A stretch of 64,000 nt of DNA, taken from positions 186,001-250,000 of the forward strand of contig JADKEF010000019.1 of NCBI GenBank assembly GCA_016718135.1, written 5' to 3'. Position numbers and translations under genes: made by a program. Below, piece after piece: positions 27,103 through 35,485 of this stretch (its first letter is position 1; every line of letters begins with the position of its first letter). This DNA is from Acidobacteriota bacterium. Lineage in GTDB: Bacteria; Acidobacteriota; Blastocatellia; Pyrinomonadales; Pyrinomonadaceae. The notes beneath the pieces were generated by a model. It was not told where the DNA came from, made no database searches, and was given only the letters and a program-made list of their open reading frames with translations.

Positions 27103-27546
27103 TTGAATACGCCTCGCGAAATCCATTCTGACTTTCTTTTCCTTCTGATGTTCAAGGAGAAAGATCTGATCGAGTTATTCATCGATCTCCGCAGCTTCGT
27201 GCTCGACATCTATCCAGACGCCAACGAGCTGCTCTATCACACGCACGCGCTGACTGCAGTTTTTTCTATCTCCGAGAAACTCGGCGACGCCTTCTGCATG
27301 CTGCCAATATATAAGAATCACGTGAATCTCGGCTTCAATAAGGGCTCCCTTCTCAACGATCCTCACGAACTTCTAAAAGGCACGGGCAATCTGATCCGCC
27401 ACATCCCGGTCGAAAATGCGTCGGACTACCGAAATAATCGAGTCGAGGCTCTTATGAGGTGTGCCGTCGAATACGCGATAGCGGATATGGACAATCCGCC
27501 GAAGTCCGAGGGCCGCACGATATCAAAGATCACGGTGAAAAGCTGA
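27103..27546 (+). CDS. DUF1801 domain protein
   Basis: A 147-residue protein resembling DUF1801 / YdhG-type proteins: LLYHTHALTAVFSISEKLG, then FCMLPIYKNHVNLGFNKG and LLKGTGNLIRHIPVEN, a helix-grip fold that binds small hydrophobic ligands or iron in described relatives. The start is uncertain: a TTG at 27103 opens the frame and an ATG at 27148 is the first normal codon; the domain begins after the latter. It precedes the metK promoter and is probably a separate unit. Confidence 0.72.
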   Translation: MNTPREIHSDFLFLLMFKEKDLIELFIDLRSFVLDIYPDANELLYHTHALTAVFSISEKLGDAFCMLPIYKNHVNLGFNKGSLLNDPHELLKGTGNLIRHIPVENASDYRNNRVEALMRCAVEYAIADMDNPPKSEGRTISKITVKS

Positions 27547-27563
27547 GACATCGGAGCCCACCT

Positions 27564-27592
27564 TTGACACGTTTCCGGCAAAAAGCTATCAT
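27564..27592 (+). promoter_or_regulatory. Sigma-70-type promoter of metK-ahcY
   Basis: A perfect -35 TTGACA at 27564-27569 and -10 TATCAT at 27587-27592 are separated by exactly 17 bases, about 65 bases before the metK start. No SAM-riboswitch fold is apparent in the short leader. Confidence 0.75.
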
Positions 27593-27657
27593 TATCGTTT
27601 TGTTATCTATCAAAGATTTCATTTAGCACAACCCTATAAAAGGAGTTACGTAAACAA

Positions 27658-28827
27658 TTGAGTAACGGAAATTTTCTATTCACGTCTGAGTCGGTCACCG
27701 AGGGCCATCCGGATAAGATTGCGGACCATATAAGCGACGCGATTTTGGACGCGATCATAGCCCAAGACCCGACAGCACGGGTCGCATGTGAGACGCTTGT
27801 CACTACCGGATTGGCAGTTGTCGCAGGTGAGATCACCACCACGGCGAAGGTCAATTACAAGCAGATCATTCGCGAAACTATCGAAGAGATTGGCTATAAC
27901 GATGCCGAATTCGGCTACGATTCGAATACCTGTAGCGTCATCGACGCTATCGGTACGCAGTCGCCGGATATCGCACAGGGCGTTGATACGGGCGGTGCAG
28001 GTGATCAGGGACTGATGTTCGGTTTTGCCTGTAACGAGACGCCTGAGTTGATGCCGATGCCGATCCAGATGGCACACAACCTGACGCGTCAATTGTCAAA
28101 AGTTCGTCGCGACGGGACAATTCCCTATCTGCGTCCTGACGGCAAATCGCAGGTCTCGATCGAATATCGCGACGGCCGCCCGTTTCGTGTCGAAGCGGTA
28201 GTGATCTCGTCGCAGACAGAGGATCTTGACATTGAGGATATTCGACGTGACATTTTGGAACACGTGATCAAGCCAGTTATTCCGGCCGAACTCCTCGACG
28301 ACCAGACCAAGTATCACATCAATCCGACCGGCAAATTCGTCGTCGGAGGCCCAATGGGCGACGCCGGTTTGACTGGTCGAAAGATCATCGTTGACACGTA
28401 CGGCGGCTATGCTCCGCATGGCGGCGGTGCTTTTTCGGGTAAGGATCCGACAAAGGTCGACCGTTCGGCAGCATATATGGCTCGCTATATTGCTAAGAAC
28501 GTCGTCGCTGCAGGCCTTGCCGATAAGTGCACGGTTCAGTTAGCCTACGCTATCGGAGTTGCGGAACCTGTCTCGGTACTGATCGATTCGCACGGCACCG
28601 GAACGATCGATGACGAGCGTATTTCGGATATCGTTCGCGAGAATTTCACCTTGACGCCGAAGGCGATCATCGAAGCTCTCGACCTTCGTCGCCCGATCTA
28701 CAAGGAGACGGCACGTTTTGGCCACTTTGGCCGCAAGAACGGCGAATTCACATGGGAACTTACAGATAAAGCCGAGGCTCTGCGGACAGCGGCTGAGGAA
28801 CATAAAGGAGTCGCGACAAATGGCTAA
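27658..28827 (+). CDS. metK: S-adenosylmethionine synthase
   Basis: Makes SAM from methionine and ATP. 389 residues with FTSESVTEGHPDKIAD at the N-terminus (ATP and K+ binding), the GAGDQGLMFGFA loop near residue 118, and the phosphate-binding GGGAFSGKDPTKVDRS loop near 260. The start is TTG at 27658, with AGGAG 12 bases upstream; no ATG fits. The stop overlaps the ahcY start by 8 bases. Together the two genes run the SAM production and SAH removal halves of the methyl cycle under one promoter. Confidence 0.96.
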   Translation: MSNGNFLFTSESVTEGHPDKIADHISDAILDAIIAQDPTARVACETLVTTGLAVVAGEITTTAKVNYKQIIRETIEEIGYNDAEFGYDSNTCSVIDAIGTQSPDIAQGVDTGGAGDQGLMFGFACNETPELMPMPIQMAHNLTRQLSKVRRDGTIPYLRPDGKSQVSIEYRDGRPFRVEAVVISSQTEDLDIEDIRRDILEHVIKPVIPAELLDDQTKYHINPTGKFVVGGPMGDAGLTGRKIIVDTYGGYAPHGGGAFSGKDPTKVDRSAAYMARYIAKNVVAAGLADKCTVQLAYAIGVAEPVSVLIDSHGTGTIDDERISDIVRENFTLTPKAIIEALDLRRPIYKETARFGHFGRKNGEFTWELTDKAEALRTAAEEHKGVATNG

Positions 28828-30100
28828 TCCAGGAACATCAATGGAATACGATATCAAGGACATCAATCTTGCCCCAGAGGGCAAACAACGGATCGAGTGG
28901 GCCGACCGCGAAATGCCGGTTCTCCGCCTCATTCGTGAGCGTTTTGAGAAGGAAAAACCGCTTGCTGGCGTTAAGTTGATCGCGTGCGCTCACATCACGA
29001 CCGAGACGGCGAATCTGGCCCGCACGCTGCAGGCTGGTGGAGCAGAATCGCTCCTGATCGCTTCGAATCCGCTGTCGACACAGGATGATGTTGCAGCTTC
29101 GCTCGTGGCTGACTGGGGCATTCCCGTAATGGCCCATAAGGGTGAATCTACAGAGACTTACGTCCGCCACGTTAAGGCAGCACTTGAAACAAATCCAAAC
29201 CTCATCATCGATGACGGATCTGACGTTGTTGCGACGATGATCAAGGAAAAGCCTGAGCTTATTCCGAATCTGATCGGCACGACGGAAGAGACGACGACCG
29301 GTATCGTTCGTCTTAACGCAATGGTCGCGGCGGGTGTGCTCACCTTCCCTTCTATCGCGGTGAACGACGCTCAGACCAAGCATTTCTTTGATAACCGTTA
29401 CGGTACGGGCCAGTCGACACTCGACGGCATCATTCGTGCGACAAACATTTTGCTCGCCGGTAAGAATCTCGTCGTCGTCGGCTACGGCTGGTGCGGTAAA
29501 GGCGTTGCGATGCGTGCCCGCGGCATGGGCTCGAACGTTATCGTCTGCGAGATCGATCCGATCAAAGCGATCGAGGCTGTCATGGACGGCTTCCGCGTGA
29601 TGCCGATGAAGGAAGCCTGCAAATTGGGCGATTTCTTTGTCACGGTTACCGGCAACCGCCACGTGATAGACAGAGAGCACTTCGAACAGATGAGAGACGG
29701 AGCGATCGTCTGCAACAGCGGACACTTCGACCTCGAATTGAATCTCGATGCACTTCGCGATATGTCGCAGCCGGCCGTAAAACGCCGTCCGTTCGTGGAA
29801 GAGTACATCAGCAAAAACGGTGGAAAGAGCGTGATCGTCCTCGGCGAAGGCCGCCTGATCAACCTCGCCGCCGCCGAAGGCCATCCGGCTTCGGTCATGG
29901 ATATGTCCTTCGCCAACCAGGCCCTGTCTGCCGAGTATCTCGTCAAACAGAAAGGCAAATTGGCTGCAGGAGTTCACGTGCTTCCGAAGGAAGTTGATCA
30001 AGAGATCGCTTCCCTCAAACTCCACGCAATGGGCGTCCAAATGGATGTTCTCACGCCGGAAATGCTCGAGTACATGACGAGCTGGGAAACGGGAACGTAA
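28820..30100 (+). CDS. ahcY: Adenosylhomocysteinase
   Basis: Hydrolyses S-adenosylhomocysteine to adenosine and homocysteine using bound NAD. 426 residues, the short form lacking the 40-residue insert of many proteobacterial and eukaryotic enzymes. The NAD site is VVVGYGWCGKG (the WC variant seen in archaeal-type and acidobacterial enzymes). Substrate residues CAHITTETANLA and DDGSDVVATM are present. ATG 28820 has AAAGGAG at 28804-28810 and overlaps the metK stop by 8 bases. A strong terminator follows at 30143-30173. A 400-codon open frame on the opposite strand is a shadow of this gene. Confidence 0.96.
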   Translation: MANPGTSMEYDIKDINLAPEGKQRIEWADREMPVLRLIRERFEKEKPLAGVKLIACAHITTETANLARTLQAGGAESLLIASNPLSTQDDVAASLVADWGIPVMAHKGESTETYVRHVKAALETNPNLIIDDGSDVVATMIKEKPELIPNLIGTTEETTTGIVRLNAMVAAGVLTFPSIAVNDAQTKHFFDNRYGTGQSTLDGIIRATNILLAGKNLVVVGYGWCGKGVAMRARGMGSNVIVCEIDPIKAIEAVMDGFRVMPMKEACKLGDFFVTVTGNRHVIDREHFEQMRDGAIVCNSGHFDLELNLDALRDMSQPAVKRRPFVEEYISKNGGKSVIVLGEGRLINLAAAEGHPASVMDMSFANQALSAEYLVKQKGKLAAGVHVLPKEVDQEIASLKLHAMGVQMDVLTPEMLEYMTSWETGT

Positions 30101-30142
30101 AGCAGTGAATAGTTAATTGTGAACTGTGAATAGTTCAGGAGA

Positions 30143-30173
30143 AAGCCTCGTCGTTATCGGCGAGGCTTTTTTT
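30143..30173 (+). terminator. Intrinsic terminator after ahcY
   Basis: AAGCCTCG at 30143-30150 pairs with CGAGGCTT at 30161-30168 and is followed by a run of seven T bases. It ends the metK-ahcY transcript. Confidence 0.9.
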
Positions 30174-30460
30174 CGTGTCGGTTTGGTCGGTAAAATGGTC
30201 GGTTTGTTCTATATCTCCGAACCGTTTTGCACATTCTCCGAACCGCAGAAGTTCCCTGTGTGATCTCACTCAGGACAATGCCGCTGACACTCACGGACGG
30301 CATGACAAATACCGCTCAGGAGGGCCTAACCGATAGCAGGTCAGAAACACCTCAACGGGTTCTGCAGAAGACCCTCAGCTAATTAACTATCGGATGCTCT
30401 ACTTGCAAAAATGTTGCAACAATGATACATTACTCCCGAATATGCAACGAGGTGGTCGCA
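30174..30460. other. Non-coding stretch after the ahcY terminator
   Basis: Nearly 290 bases with no supported gene. Small direct repeats are visible: GGTCGGT occurs twice close to the left end and TCTCCGAACCG twice just after. Near the right end TTGCAA and TACATT spaced by 17 bases could act as a weak promoter for the gene at 30461. Confidence 0.4.
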
Positions 30461-30880
30461 ATGAGTGTTGAGTGGAATTTGGTGCCGAAAGACGATATCA
30501 GGGCACAGTGGGCGGGATTGTATGTGACGATCAATCCTATCGGCTCGATCGTGATGAACCGCGTGACCTACGAGCGGCTCGGGGCTCCGGCGGCTTTTCA
30601 CATAATGTTTGACAAGGTAAATTCGCGCATCGGCCTAAAGCCGACTGCCCTCTCGATGAAGCACGCTTACCGCCCATGCACCCAGGGCCGACGCGGAGCA
30701 AAGGTCGTCCAGGCCAACCGGCTGCTCAAAGAATATGGCATCAAGATCCCCGACACACTCGAATTTCACGATGTTGAGATCGACCCCGACGGAATGCTAA
30801 TCGCAGACCTCCGCACCGCAAGGGTATCGTCAAAGGCTCATTCGCAGAGGCGGAAGAACACGGATCTCAAACCCGCGTAG
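30461..30880 (+). CDS. Protein of unknown function, C-terminus inside a repeat
   Basis: A soluble protein of 139 residues (SVEWNLVPKDDIRAQWAG at the start). An ATG at 30422 opens the frame earlier, but the ATG at 30461 has GAGGTGG about 6 bases upstream and is preferred. The middle contains a basic segment with GRRGAKVVQANRLLKEYGI. No family recognised. The last few codons and the TAG stop lie in the left arm of the palindromic repeat beginning near 30873, so the natural C-terminus may have been cut or replaced when the repeat was inserted. Confidence 0.6.
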   Translation: MSVEWNLVPKDDIRAQWAGLYVTINPIGSIVMNRVTYERLGAPAAFHIMFDKVNSRIGLKPTALSMKHAYRPCTQGRRGAKVVQANRLLKEYGIKIPDTLEFHDVEIDPDGMLIADLRTARVSSKAHSQRRKNTDLKPA

Positions 30881-31084
30881 CGGGTATCAGCATAAAGCCA
30901 CGCGGCGTAAGCCCGTGGAAAAGGTCCACAATCTTGCAAGCCATCGTAGATGGCGACAGAGCATTGTATCAGCGATCCGCAATGAACAGAGAGCCCTTTC
31001 ACCCGCTATCGCGGGCTTTGATCTTTCTCTTGCGATTTCCACGGGTTTACACCCGTGGCTTTATGCTTGTCGCCCGCTACGCAG
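30873..31084. repeat. Large REP-like palindrome left of the MmeI remnant
   Basis: GCGTAGCGGG at 30875-30884 and GCATAAAGCCAC at 30890-30901 are answered in inverse order by GTGGCTTTATGC at 31055-31066 and CCCGCTACGC at 31073-31082. The inner part holds a hairpin CCCGCTATCGCGGGC. No transposase gene is present in the window. The remaining 75 bases to the next gene are plain. Confidence 0.8.
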
Positions 31085-31161
31085 GCTACTGTATTTAGGA
31101 ATTTCACCCAAAACCATGATGTTTTAACGTGTCACAAACGTTTCCATAACCTCCTGAATCT

Positions 31162-32095
31162 ATGGCCTTAAGCTGGAATGAGATCCGAGATCGTGCTCTG
31201 ACATTCTCAAAAGAATGGGCTGACACGTCTAACGAAGGCGCGGATGCCAAGCCGTTTCTGGTCGAGTTTTTCAATGTTTTCGGCGTGAGCCGTAAGAAAG
31301 TGGCTTCGTTCGAGCATCGCGTTAAAAAGCTGGATGCTCACGACGGCTATATTGATCTGCTGTGGAAAGGCAACATCCTGATCGAGATGAAAAGCCGCGG
31401 CAAGAGCCTCGACAAGGCTTTCACGCAGGCAAAGGACTATCTACACGGCCTCAAACAGCACGAACTGCCAAAATACATCCTCGTCTCAGATTTCGAGACC
31501 TTTCGCCTGCACGATCTCGAAGAAGACTCGATCGTCGAATTCAAACTCAGCGAACTCGTCCAAAACGTCCAGCATTTCGCCTCCTTGCTCGGCTATCAGA
31601 AAAAGGTTTACAAGGAACAAGACCCCGCGAATATCAAGGCTGCCGAGCTGATGGGCAAGCTGCCTCATAATTCCAAACGGGAATCTATTTCACTTCGCCG
31701 TCTTAACATCATCGATGCACATGGCTTGGGTGAAGTATATTTGCGGGCGGCTAAAAAGCGATTATCGCTATTCAAAAGACATTGTCTACAACAATTTCCC
31801 GTGGCCCGAATATCCGAGTGAAAAACAGATCGCTGCGATCGAGACAGCCGCTCAGAGAGTTTTAGATGCGCGTGCCGGGTTTCCAAATAGTTCGCTCGCC
31901 GATCTCTACGACCCGCTGACAATGCCGCCCGCGCTCGTCAAAGCCCACAACGACCTCGACCGGGCCGTCGACCTTGCCTACCGCCCCCAACCCTTCACCA
32001 CCGAAGCCGGCCGCATGGTCTTTCTCTTCGAACTGTATGAGAAATACACGGCAGGGCTGTTTGTGGAACCTAAGAAAAAGAAGAAGAGAATTTAG
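31162..32095 (+). pseudogene. MmeI-like type IIL restriction-methylation protein with the methyltransferase domain deleted
   Basis: The first frame (31162 on) encodes an MmeI-type N-terminus including a PD-(D/E)xK nuclease site, with Asp65 in GYIDLLWKG and Glu75-x-Lys77 in IEMKS, ending at KAAELMGKL near 31670. The sequence then jumps, with a frame change, straight to the C-terminal end of the same family: LTSSMHMAWV, YNNFPWPE, LADLYDPLTMPPALVKAH and a Lys-rich tail to 32095. Complete proteins have about 900 residues; here about 600, including the whole SAM-binding methyltransferase core, are absent. Either a true internal deletion or an assembly collapse. Both flanks are palindromic repeats, the right one starting at the base after the stop. 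Confidence 0.82.
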
Positions 32096-32483
32096 CCACA
32101 GATCACACAGATAAAAACGGATAAGAGTTTTTGCTCAGGTTCTTCGTTCCTATTTAGGCGGCTTCAGCCGTCTTCCCGCGTTTCGCGGCACATAGCCACG
32201 TCGTTTACGGCGTGGAATTGATGCGGGACAAAATACGGAGGGCGTTTTAACGTCCTTAACCAACGCGGCTTTAGCCATCGGGAGCTAAAGCAGGCCGAGC
32301 AAGGACGTTAAAACGCCCTATCCAAGCATTTTTGCTAACAACCACGCCCTAAAGGACGTGGCTATTTGGCCTTCGGGGAAGCCTCACGAATGAGCCTTGG
32401 TCCTCAATCATAGGAGGTGGACACAGATAAACACGGATAAGAGTTTTGAATTCTTATCCGTGTCCATCCGTGTCTATCTGTGG
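32096..32483. repeat. Nested palindromic repeat block right of the MmeI remnant
   Basis: The 440-base gap before ssb is repeat. Outer arms: CCACAGATCACACAGAT at 32096 against CTATCTGTGG ending at 32483. Inside lie AGGGCGTTTTAACGTCCTT (near 32242) against AAGGACGTTAAAACGCCCT (near 32304), two hairpins with ACGTCG..GGCGTGG and CCACGCC..GGACGTGG, and a second complete ACACGGATAAGA / TCTTATCCGTGT type palindrome at 32419-32483. No gene. Confidence 0.8.
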
Positions 32484-32496
32484 TTAGTTAGCTTCA

Positions 32497-32520
32497 ACCA
32501 CCCGCTATCGCAGGTGGTTC
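32497..32520. repeat. AACCACC hairpin next to ssb
   Basis: AACCACC and GGTGGTT arms around the CGCTATCGCA loop, about 17 bases from the end of ssb. The loop word also occurs in the palindrome at 30873-31084. Could help terminate ssb but lacks a T-tract. Confidence 0.5.
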
Positions 32521-32536
32521 TGACTGGAATACCTGA

Positions 32537-33031
32537 CTAGAACGGTATATCGTCGTCCGCGGCGGCCGGGGCCGAGACTGGTGCTGAAGTTGAGCCTCCG
32601 GCGGATGCGGAGCTGGACGATGAACTGGCTTGTGGCGGGCCGCTGTGGGTTTCGAAGTCATCGCGGCCGCCGCCTCCGCTGTATTCGCCACCGCCGCCTT
32701 CGCCGCGGCCGCTAATGAAATGCATATCTGTTGCTTGTACCCCGAGGGTGAAACGCTCTTTGCCGTCGCGGTCAGTCCATTCTTCGACCTGAAGACGACC
32801 TTCTACGTAGACGGGGCTGCCTTTCGTTAGGTATTTCGACGCATTCTCGGCGAGCCGACGCCACAGCGTGATCTTGAACCAGGTTGTGACGTCTTGGAAT
32901 TCACCTGATTTATCTTTTTTTCTCTCGTTCGTGGCGACTGAAAAGCTGCAAACAGCATCGCCCTGCGGTGTATAACGGAGTTCCGGGTCGCGACCGAGAT
33001 TGCCGACGATAATTACTTTGTTGAATGACAT
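32537..33031 (-). CDS. ssb: Single-stranded DNA-binding protein
   Basis: A 164-residue SSB. The ATG at 33031 gives MSFNKVIIVGNLGRDPEL; the frame is open upstream only through repeat DNA. The OB fold spans to about residue 107, followed by a Gly-rich and Ser/Ala-rich linker and the conserved acidic tip DDDIPF that recruits repair and replication partners such as RecO. A GTGTC/CACAAAG palindrome lies upstream. Confidence 0.95.
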   Translation of the reverse strand: MSFNKVIIVGNLGRDPELRYTPQGDAVCSFSVATNERKKDKSGEFQDVTTWFKITLWRRLAENASKYLTKGSPVYVEGRLQVEEWTDRDGKERFTLGVQATDMHFISGRGEGGGGEYSGGGGRDDFETHSGPPQASSSSSSASAGGSTSAPVSAPAAADDDIPF

Positions 33032-33103
33032 AGAGAGTTCCTCGTTGTGTGATATTTGATGTTCGTGTAATTCATACTCTTGCCTCGATTGTTCCTTAGT
33101 GAC

Positions 33104-33191
33104 CTTTGTGTCTTCACTTTGTGTCTTTGTGATAAACCTCTTAAATCCGGTACTACAAATACCGCAAAGTGAGGACACAACGAGCACAAAG
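33104..33191. repeat. CTTTGTG/CACAAAG palindrome upstream of ssb
   Basis: TTTGTGTCTTCACTTTG on the left and CAAAGTGAGGACACAACG plus GCACAAAG on the right. It occupies the ssb upstream region, so the ssb promoter probably lies within or next to it. Confidence 0.65.
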
Positions 33192-33291
33192 TTTCGAACT
33201 TTCGCAACAGTATAGGCATCAATATAACACGACAAGGGGCGTGTGCTAAAATCGAGGTTTCGCACTGGCCGACGTCAGATCGATAGAGCTC

Positions 33292-34434
33292 ATGCCTTTT
33301 CCCAGGTTCATCATCGCTATCATTATTGCACCGCTTTTGGCGGCGTTTGCTGTTTTTGCGCAGGAAAAGCCGACGGAAACTGAGATCGTTGCGACAAAAT
33401 GTTGGGGATATGAGGTCCAGGCAGGACTTAGACTGGCGGCTAACGGGACGAGAATATTTTTGGGGACATCCGAGGCTCGTATCGACGCTGTTTCGATCGA
33501 CGGGCGAAAGCTTTGGTCAAGCGATCTGGGTGGTGAGATCGCTTCGAACTTGCTCGTAACCGATGTCGGTGTTTACGTCGCCTCGGCGACGACACCGACT
33601 GCGGAAAAGGCAATCACCGCTTCCCTGCGGCTCTTGAGCCTCGACACGGGCATCACGAGCCAGACGATCAAGCTTCCCGATGCCTCGCAGCACTCTCTTC
33701 ATCAAACGAACGGCTCGCTGATCGTTGTTTCGGAAAATGGCACGATACAGTCGATCGACGTGAAGAGCGGCGCGGTACGCTGGAAACGTGAGATCGCTGA
33801 GCGTTTTACCGGTGAGCCCTTTTTTGGTTCCGAGAAGGTGATAGTTGCATCGGCTGCGAAGCAATTATTTACCGTTACGGTTGCCAGCGGCGAGATCGAG
33901 TCGATGCGGAAGCTTGCGAGCCAGCCGACAGCGGCGTTGTATACCTCGACGGGCGAATTGGTCACTGGTGACGAACGCGGAGGCATTAGTCTGTTTCTAA
34001 ACGACAAGAATGGCGAGTATTGGCGTTTTAAGAGTGGGGCCTCGGTATCGTCTGTGCGGCTGATCGGCGGTAATTTTCTGGCCGCGTCGAACGACAATTT
34101 TATTTACATGCTGACACCGCGTTCGGGCGGCCTGGCGTGGAAGCGGCGTCTTGCCGGCCGCGTGACACATATTGGAATCCTCGAGAACAGCATTGCTCTC
34201 GTTTCCAGTCTTGAGGAGAACGGGGCGTCGTTCATCAGCCTCGCAGGCGGCAAGCAACTCGGCCAGGTCTCGCTCGACGAAGACGAATATCTAACCGCAG
34301 ATCCTACGGGTTCGAACGGTTTGGTATTTTTCCTAACGAACAACCGCCTTATCGCCTACAGCCTCAACGGTTGCCCGGCGGCAAAAGAAAGCGGCCTCGG
34401 TGTAACGCCGAAGCCGCAAACTACAAAAAATTAA
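33292..34434 (+). CDS. Exported PQQ-like beta-propeller repeat protein
   Basis: A 380-residue protein with a signal peptide (about residues 1-23, ending AVFAQ) followed by repeated propeller blades with the typical pattern of a small residue, a Asp-x-x-x-Gly turn and a Trp: IDGRKLWSSDLGG, DVKSGAVRWKREI, SGGLAWKRRL. This resembles BamB/PQQ_2 repeat proteins, and BamB itself is a barrel-assembly lipoprotein, but there is no lipobox here so equivalence is not claimed. Periplasmic scaffold is the best guess. The gene converges with the small ydcH-type gene. Confidence 0.75.
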   Translation: MPFPRFIIAIIIAPLLAAFAVFAQEKPTETEIVATKCWGYEVQAGLRLAANGTRIFLGTSEARIDAVSIDGRKLWSSDLGGEIASNLLVTDVGVYVASATTPTAEKAITASLRLLSLDTGITSQTIKLPDASQHSLHQTNGSLIVVSENGTIQSIDVKSGAVRWKREIAERFTGEPFFGSEKVIVASAAKQLFTVTVASGEIESMRKLASQPTAALYTSTGELVTGDERGGISLFLNDKNGEYWRFKSGASVSSVRLIGGNFLAASNDNFIYMLTPRSGGLAWKRRLAGRVTHIGILENSIALVSSLEENGASFISLAGGKQLGQVSLDEDEYLTADPTGSNGLVFFLTNNRLIAYSLNGCPAAKESGLGVTPKPQTTKN

Positions 34435-34450
34435 AGCAACAAGACCGTTG

Positions 34451-34681
34451 TTAATGCGAAACGGTGTGCTGCTGCATCATGGCGTAGATCTCGTCTTTTA
34501 GTGCTAATTTCTTTTTCTTGAGAGTGACTTCCTCCAGCTGTTCGTCGTCGTTTGGATAGGTAAGATGAGCTAGTTCGCTCAAGCGTTTTTCAAAGGTTTC
34601 GTGCTGATGTATCAGTTCCCTGAAATTCGGGTCGCTCTTTATCAGCTCGTCTCTAACCGGATCAGCGGTAGACATGTCCAT
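34451..34681 (-). CDS. YdcH-like DUF465 protein
   Basis: A 76-residue helical hairpin of the DUF465 (YdcH) family: DPNFRELIHQHETFEKRLSE, then LKKKKLALKDEIYAMM near the end. Function unknown. The open frame extends much further upstream, but homology begins at the ATG at 34681 (or at 34675, two codons in). It is the last gene of a minus-strand run that contains rimI and tsaB, separated from rimI by a palindrome. Confidence 0.82.
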   Translation of the reverse strand: MDMSTADPVRDELIKSDPNFRELIHQHETFEKRLSELAHLTYPNDDEQLEEVTLKKKKLALKDEIYAMMQQHTVSH

Positions 34682-34809
34682 GGCTTGTTTTCCTCGTTTG
34701 TCAAGATTTGGGCCGCGTCTGATATTTAACATTCTTGTGATGCGGCTTAAGGTCATTCTAGACCTATCGAATAAAATTATCAAGGTGCTCAAGAAAGGAA
34801 GGGACAAGT

Positions 34810-34906
34810 TAAACACGCAGAGCACGCTGGATCAAAACGTCGGGAAGTTAACGGATACAACAATTAGGCAATATCGTCTCTGCGTTCTCCGAGATCTCTG
34901 CGTTTA
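34810..34906. repeat. Palindrome between rimI and the DUF465 gene
   Basis: TAAACACGCAGAGCACG at the left end is answered by CGTCTCTGCG and CTCTGCGTTTA at the right. Same word family as other CAGAG-type elements in the window. It abuts the rimI stop. Confidence 0.65.
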
Positions 34907-34907
34907 G

Positions 34908-35405
34908 CTATTCCTGTGCTGGAGCTAACACAAGCCTCATCAGCAGAGCCGCTTCGCGGGGATCGGAATAGAAGTTATTGCGCGTCTGGACGGTCGTGAA
35001 GCCGTTCTTCTCATAGAATGAGATGGCTTTCCGGTTTGATTCGCGCACCTCGAGCCATATCTTTTGGACCTGCCGGGCAGAGCATATTTTTACGAATCCA
35101 GTTAACAAGATCTGGCCATAGCCATTACCCTGCTGCGTAATGTCGATAGCGATATTGTAGATCTCTGCATCTAGCTGAGTTTCGATATCGCCGCCGATCA
35201 CAGTCCGGCCGACCACGAATCCCATTGTCGTGTTATCCTCTCCGACCAGGCGGAGCATTATCGCGGAGGGGTTCTTAATTTCGTCAAGATAATTCTGCGC
35301 CGTCCAGGGACTCAGGTTCGTCTCTTCGGCTATGCGGATCAGATCGCCAATATGAGCCGCCTCGACGGGACGGATGCGTGGATTTGAAGTGAGATCGCTG
35401 TACAT
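34908..35405 (-). CDS. rimI: Ribosomal-protein-alanine N-acetyltransferase-like GNAT protein
   Basis: A 165-residue GNAT acetyltransferase. The acetyl-CoA pocket is QQGNGYGQILL (the usual Q-x-x-G-x-G/A pattern) and the substrate strand is IWLEVRESNRKAISFYEKNGF, characteristic of RimI. ATG 35405 starts MYSDLTSNPRIRPV. RimI acetylates the N-terminus of ribosomal protein S18. The neighbour tsaB is the usual rimI companion in bacteria, which supports the call. Confidence 0.85.
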   Translation of the reverse strand: MYSDLTSNPRIRPVEAAHIGDLIRIAEETNLSPWTAQNYLDEIKNPSAIMLRLVGEDNTTMGFVVGRTVIGGDIETQLDAEIYNIAIDITQQGNGYGQILLTGFVKICSARQVQKIWLEVRESNRKAISFYEKNGFTTVQTRNNFYSDPREAALLMRLVLAPAQE

Positions 35406-35485
35406 TCTCTGATTCTTACTTTGTGACTTTCGCAAGAGAAAAGACTACCCGCGAAGCCGCAAGGTCGCAAAAAAGGATGACGTTT

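Noticed and set aside
27547..27657. SAM riboswitch before metK
   Set aside because: The leader from the promoter to the start is only about 65 bases and shows no riboswitch core; a plain promoter explains it.
28838..30040. 400-codon minus-strand open frame over ahcY
   Set aside because: Shadow frame with His/Arg-rich low-complexity composition; ahcY on the plus strand is certain.
30873..32524. CRISPR array
   Set aside because: The repeats are inverted and of differing sequence, with no regular direct repeat-spacer pattern and no cas gene.
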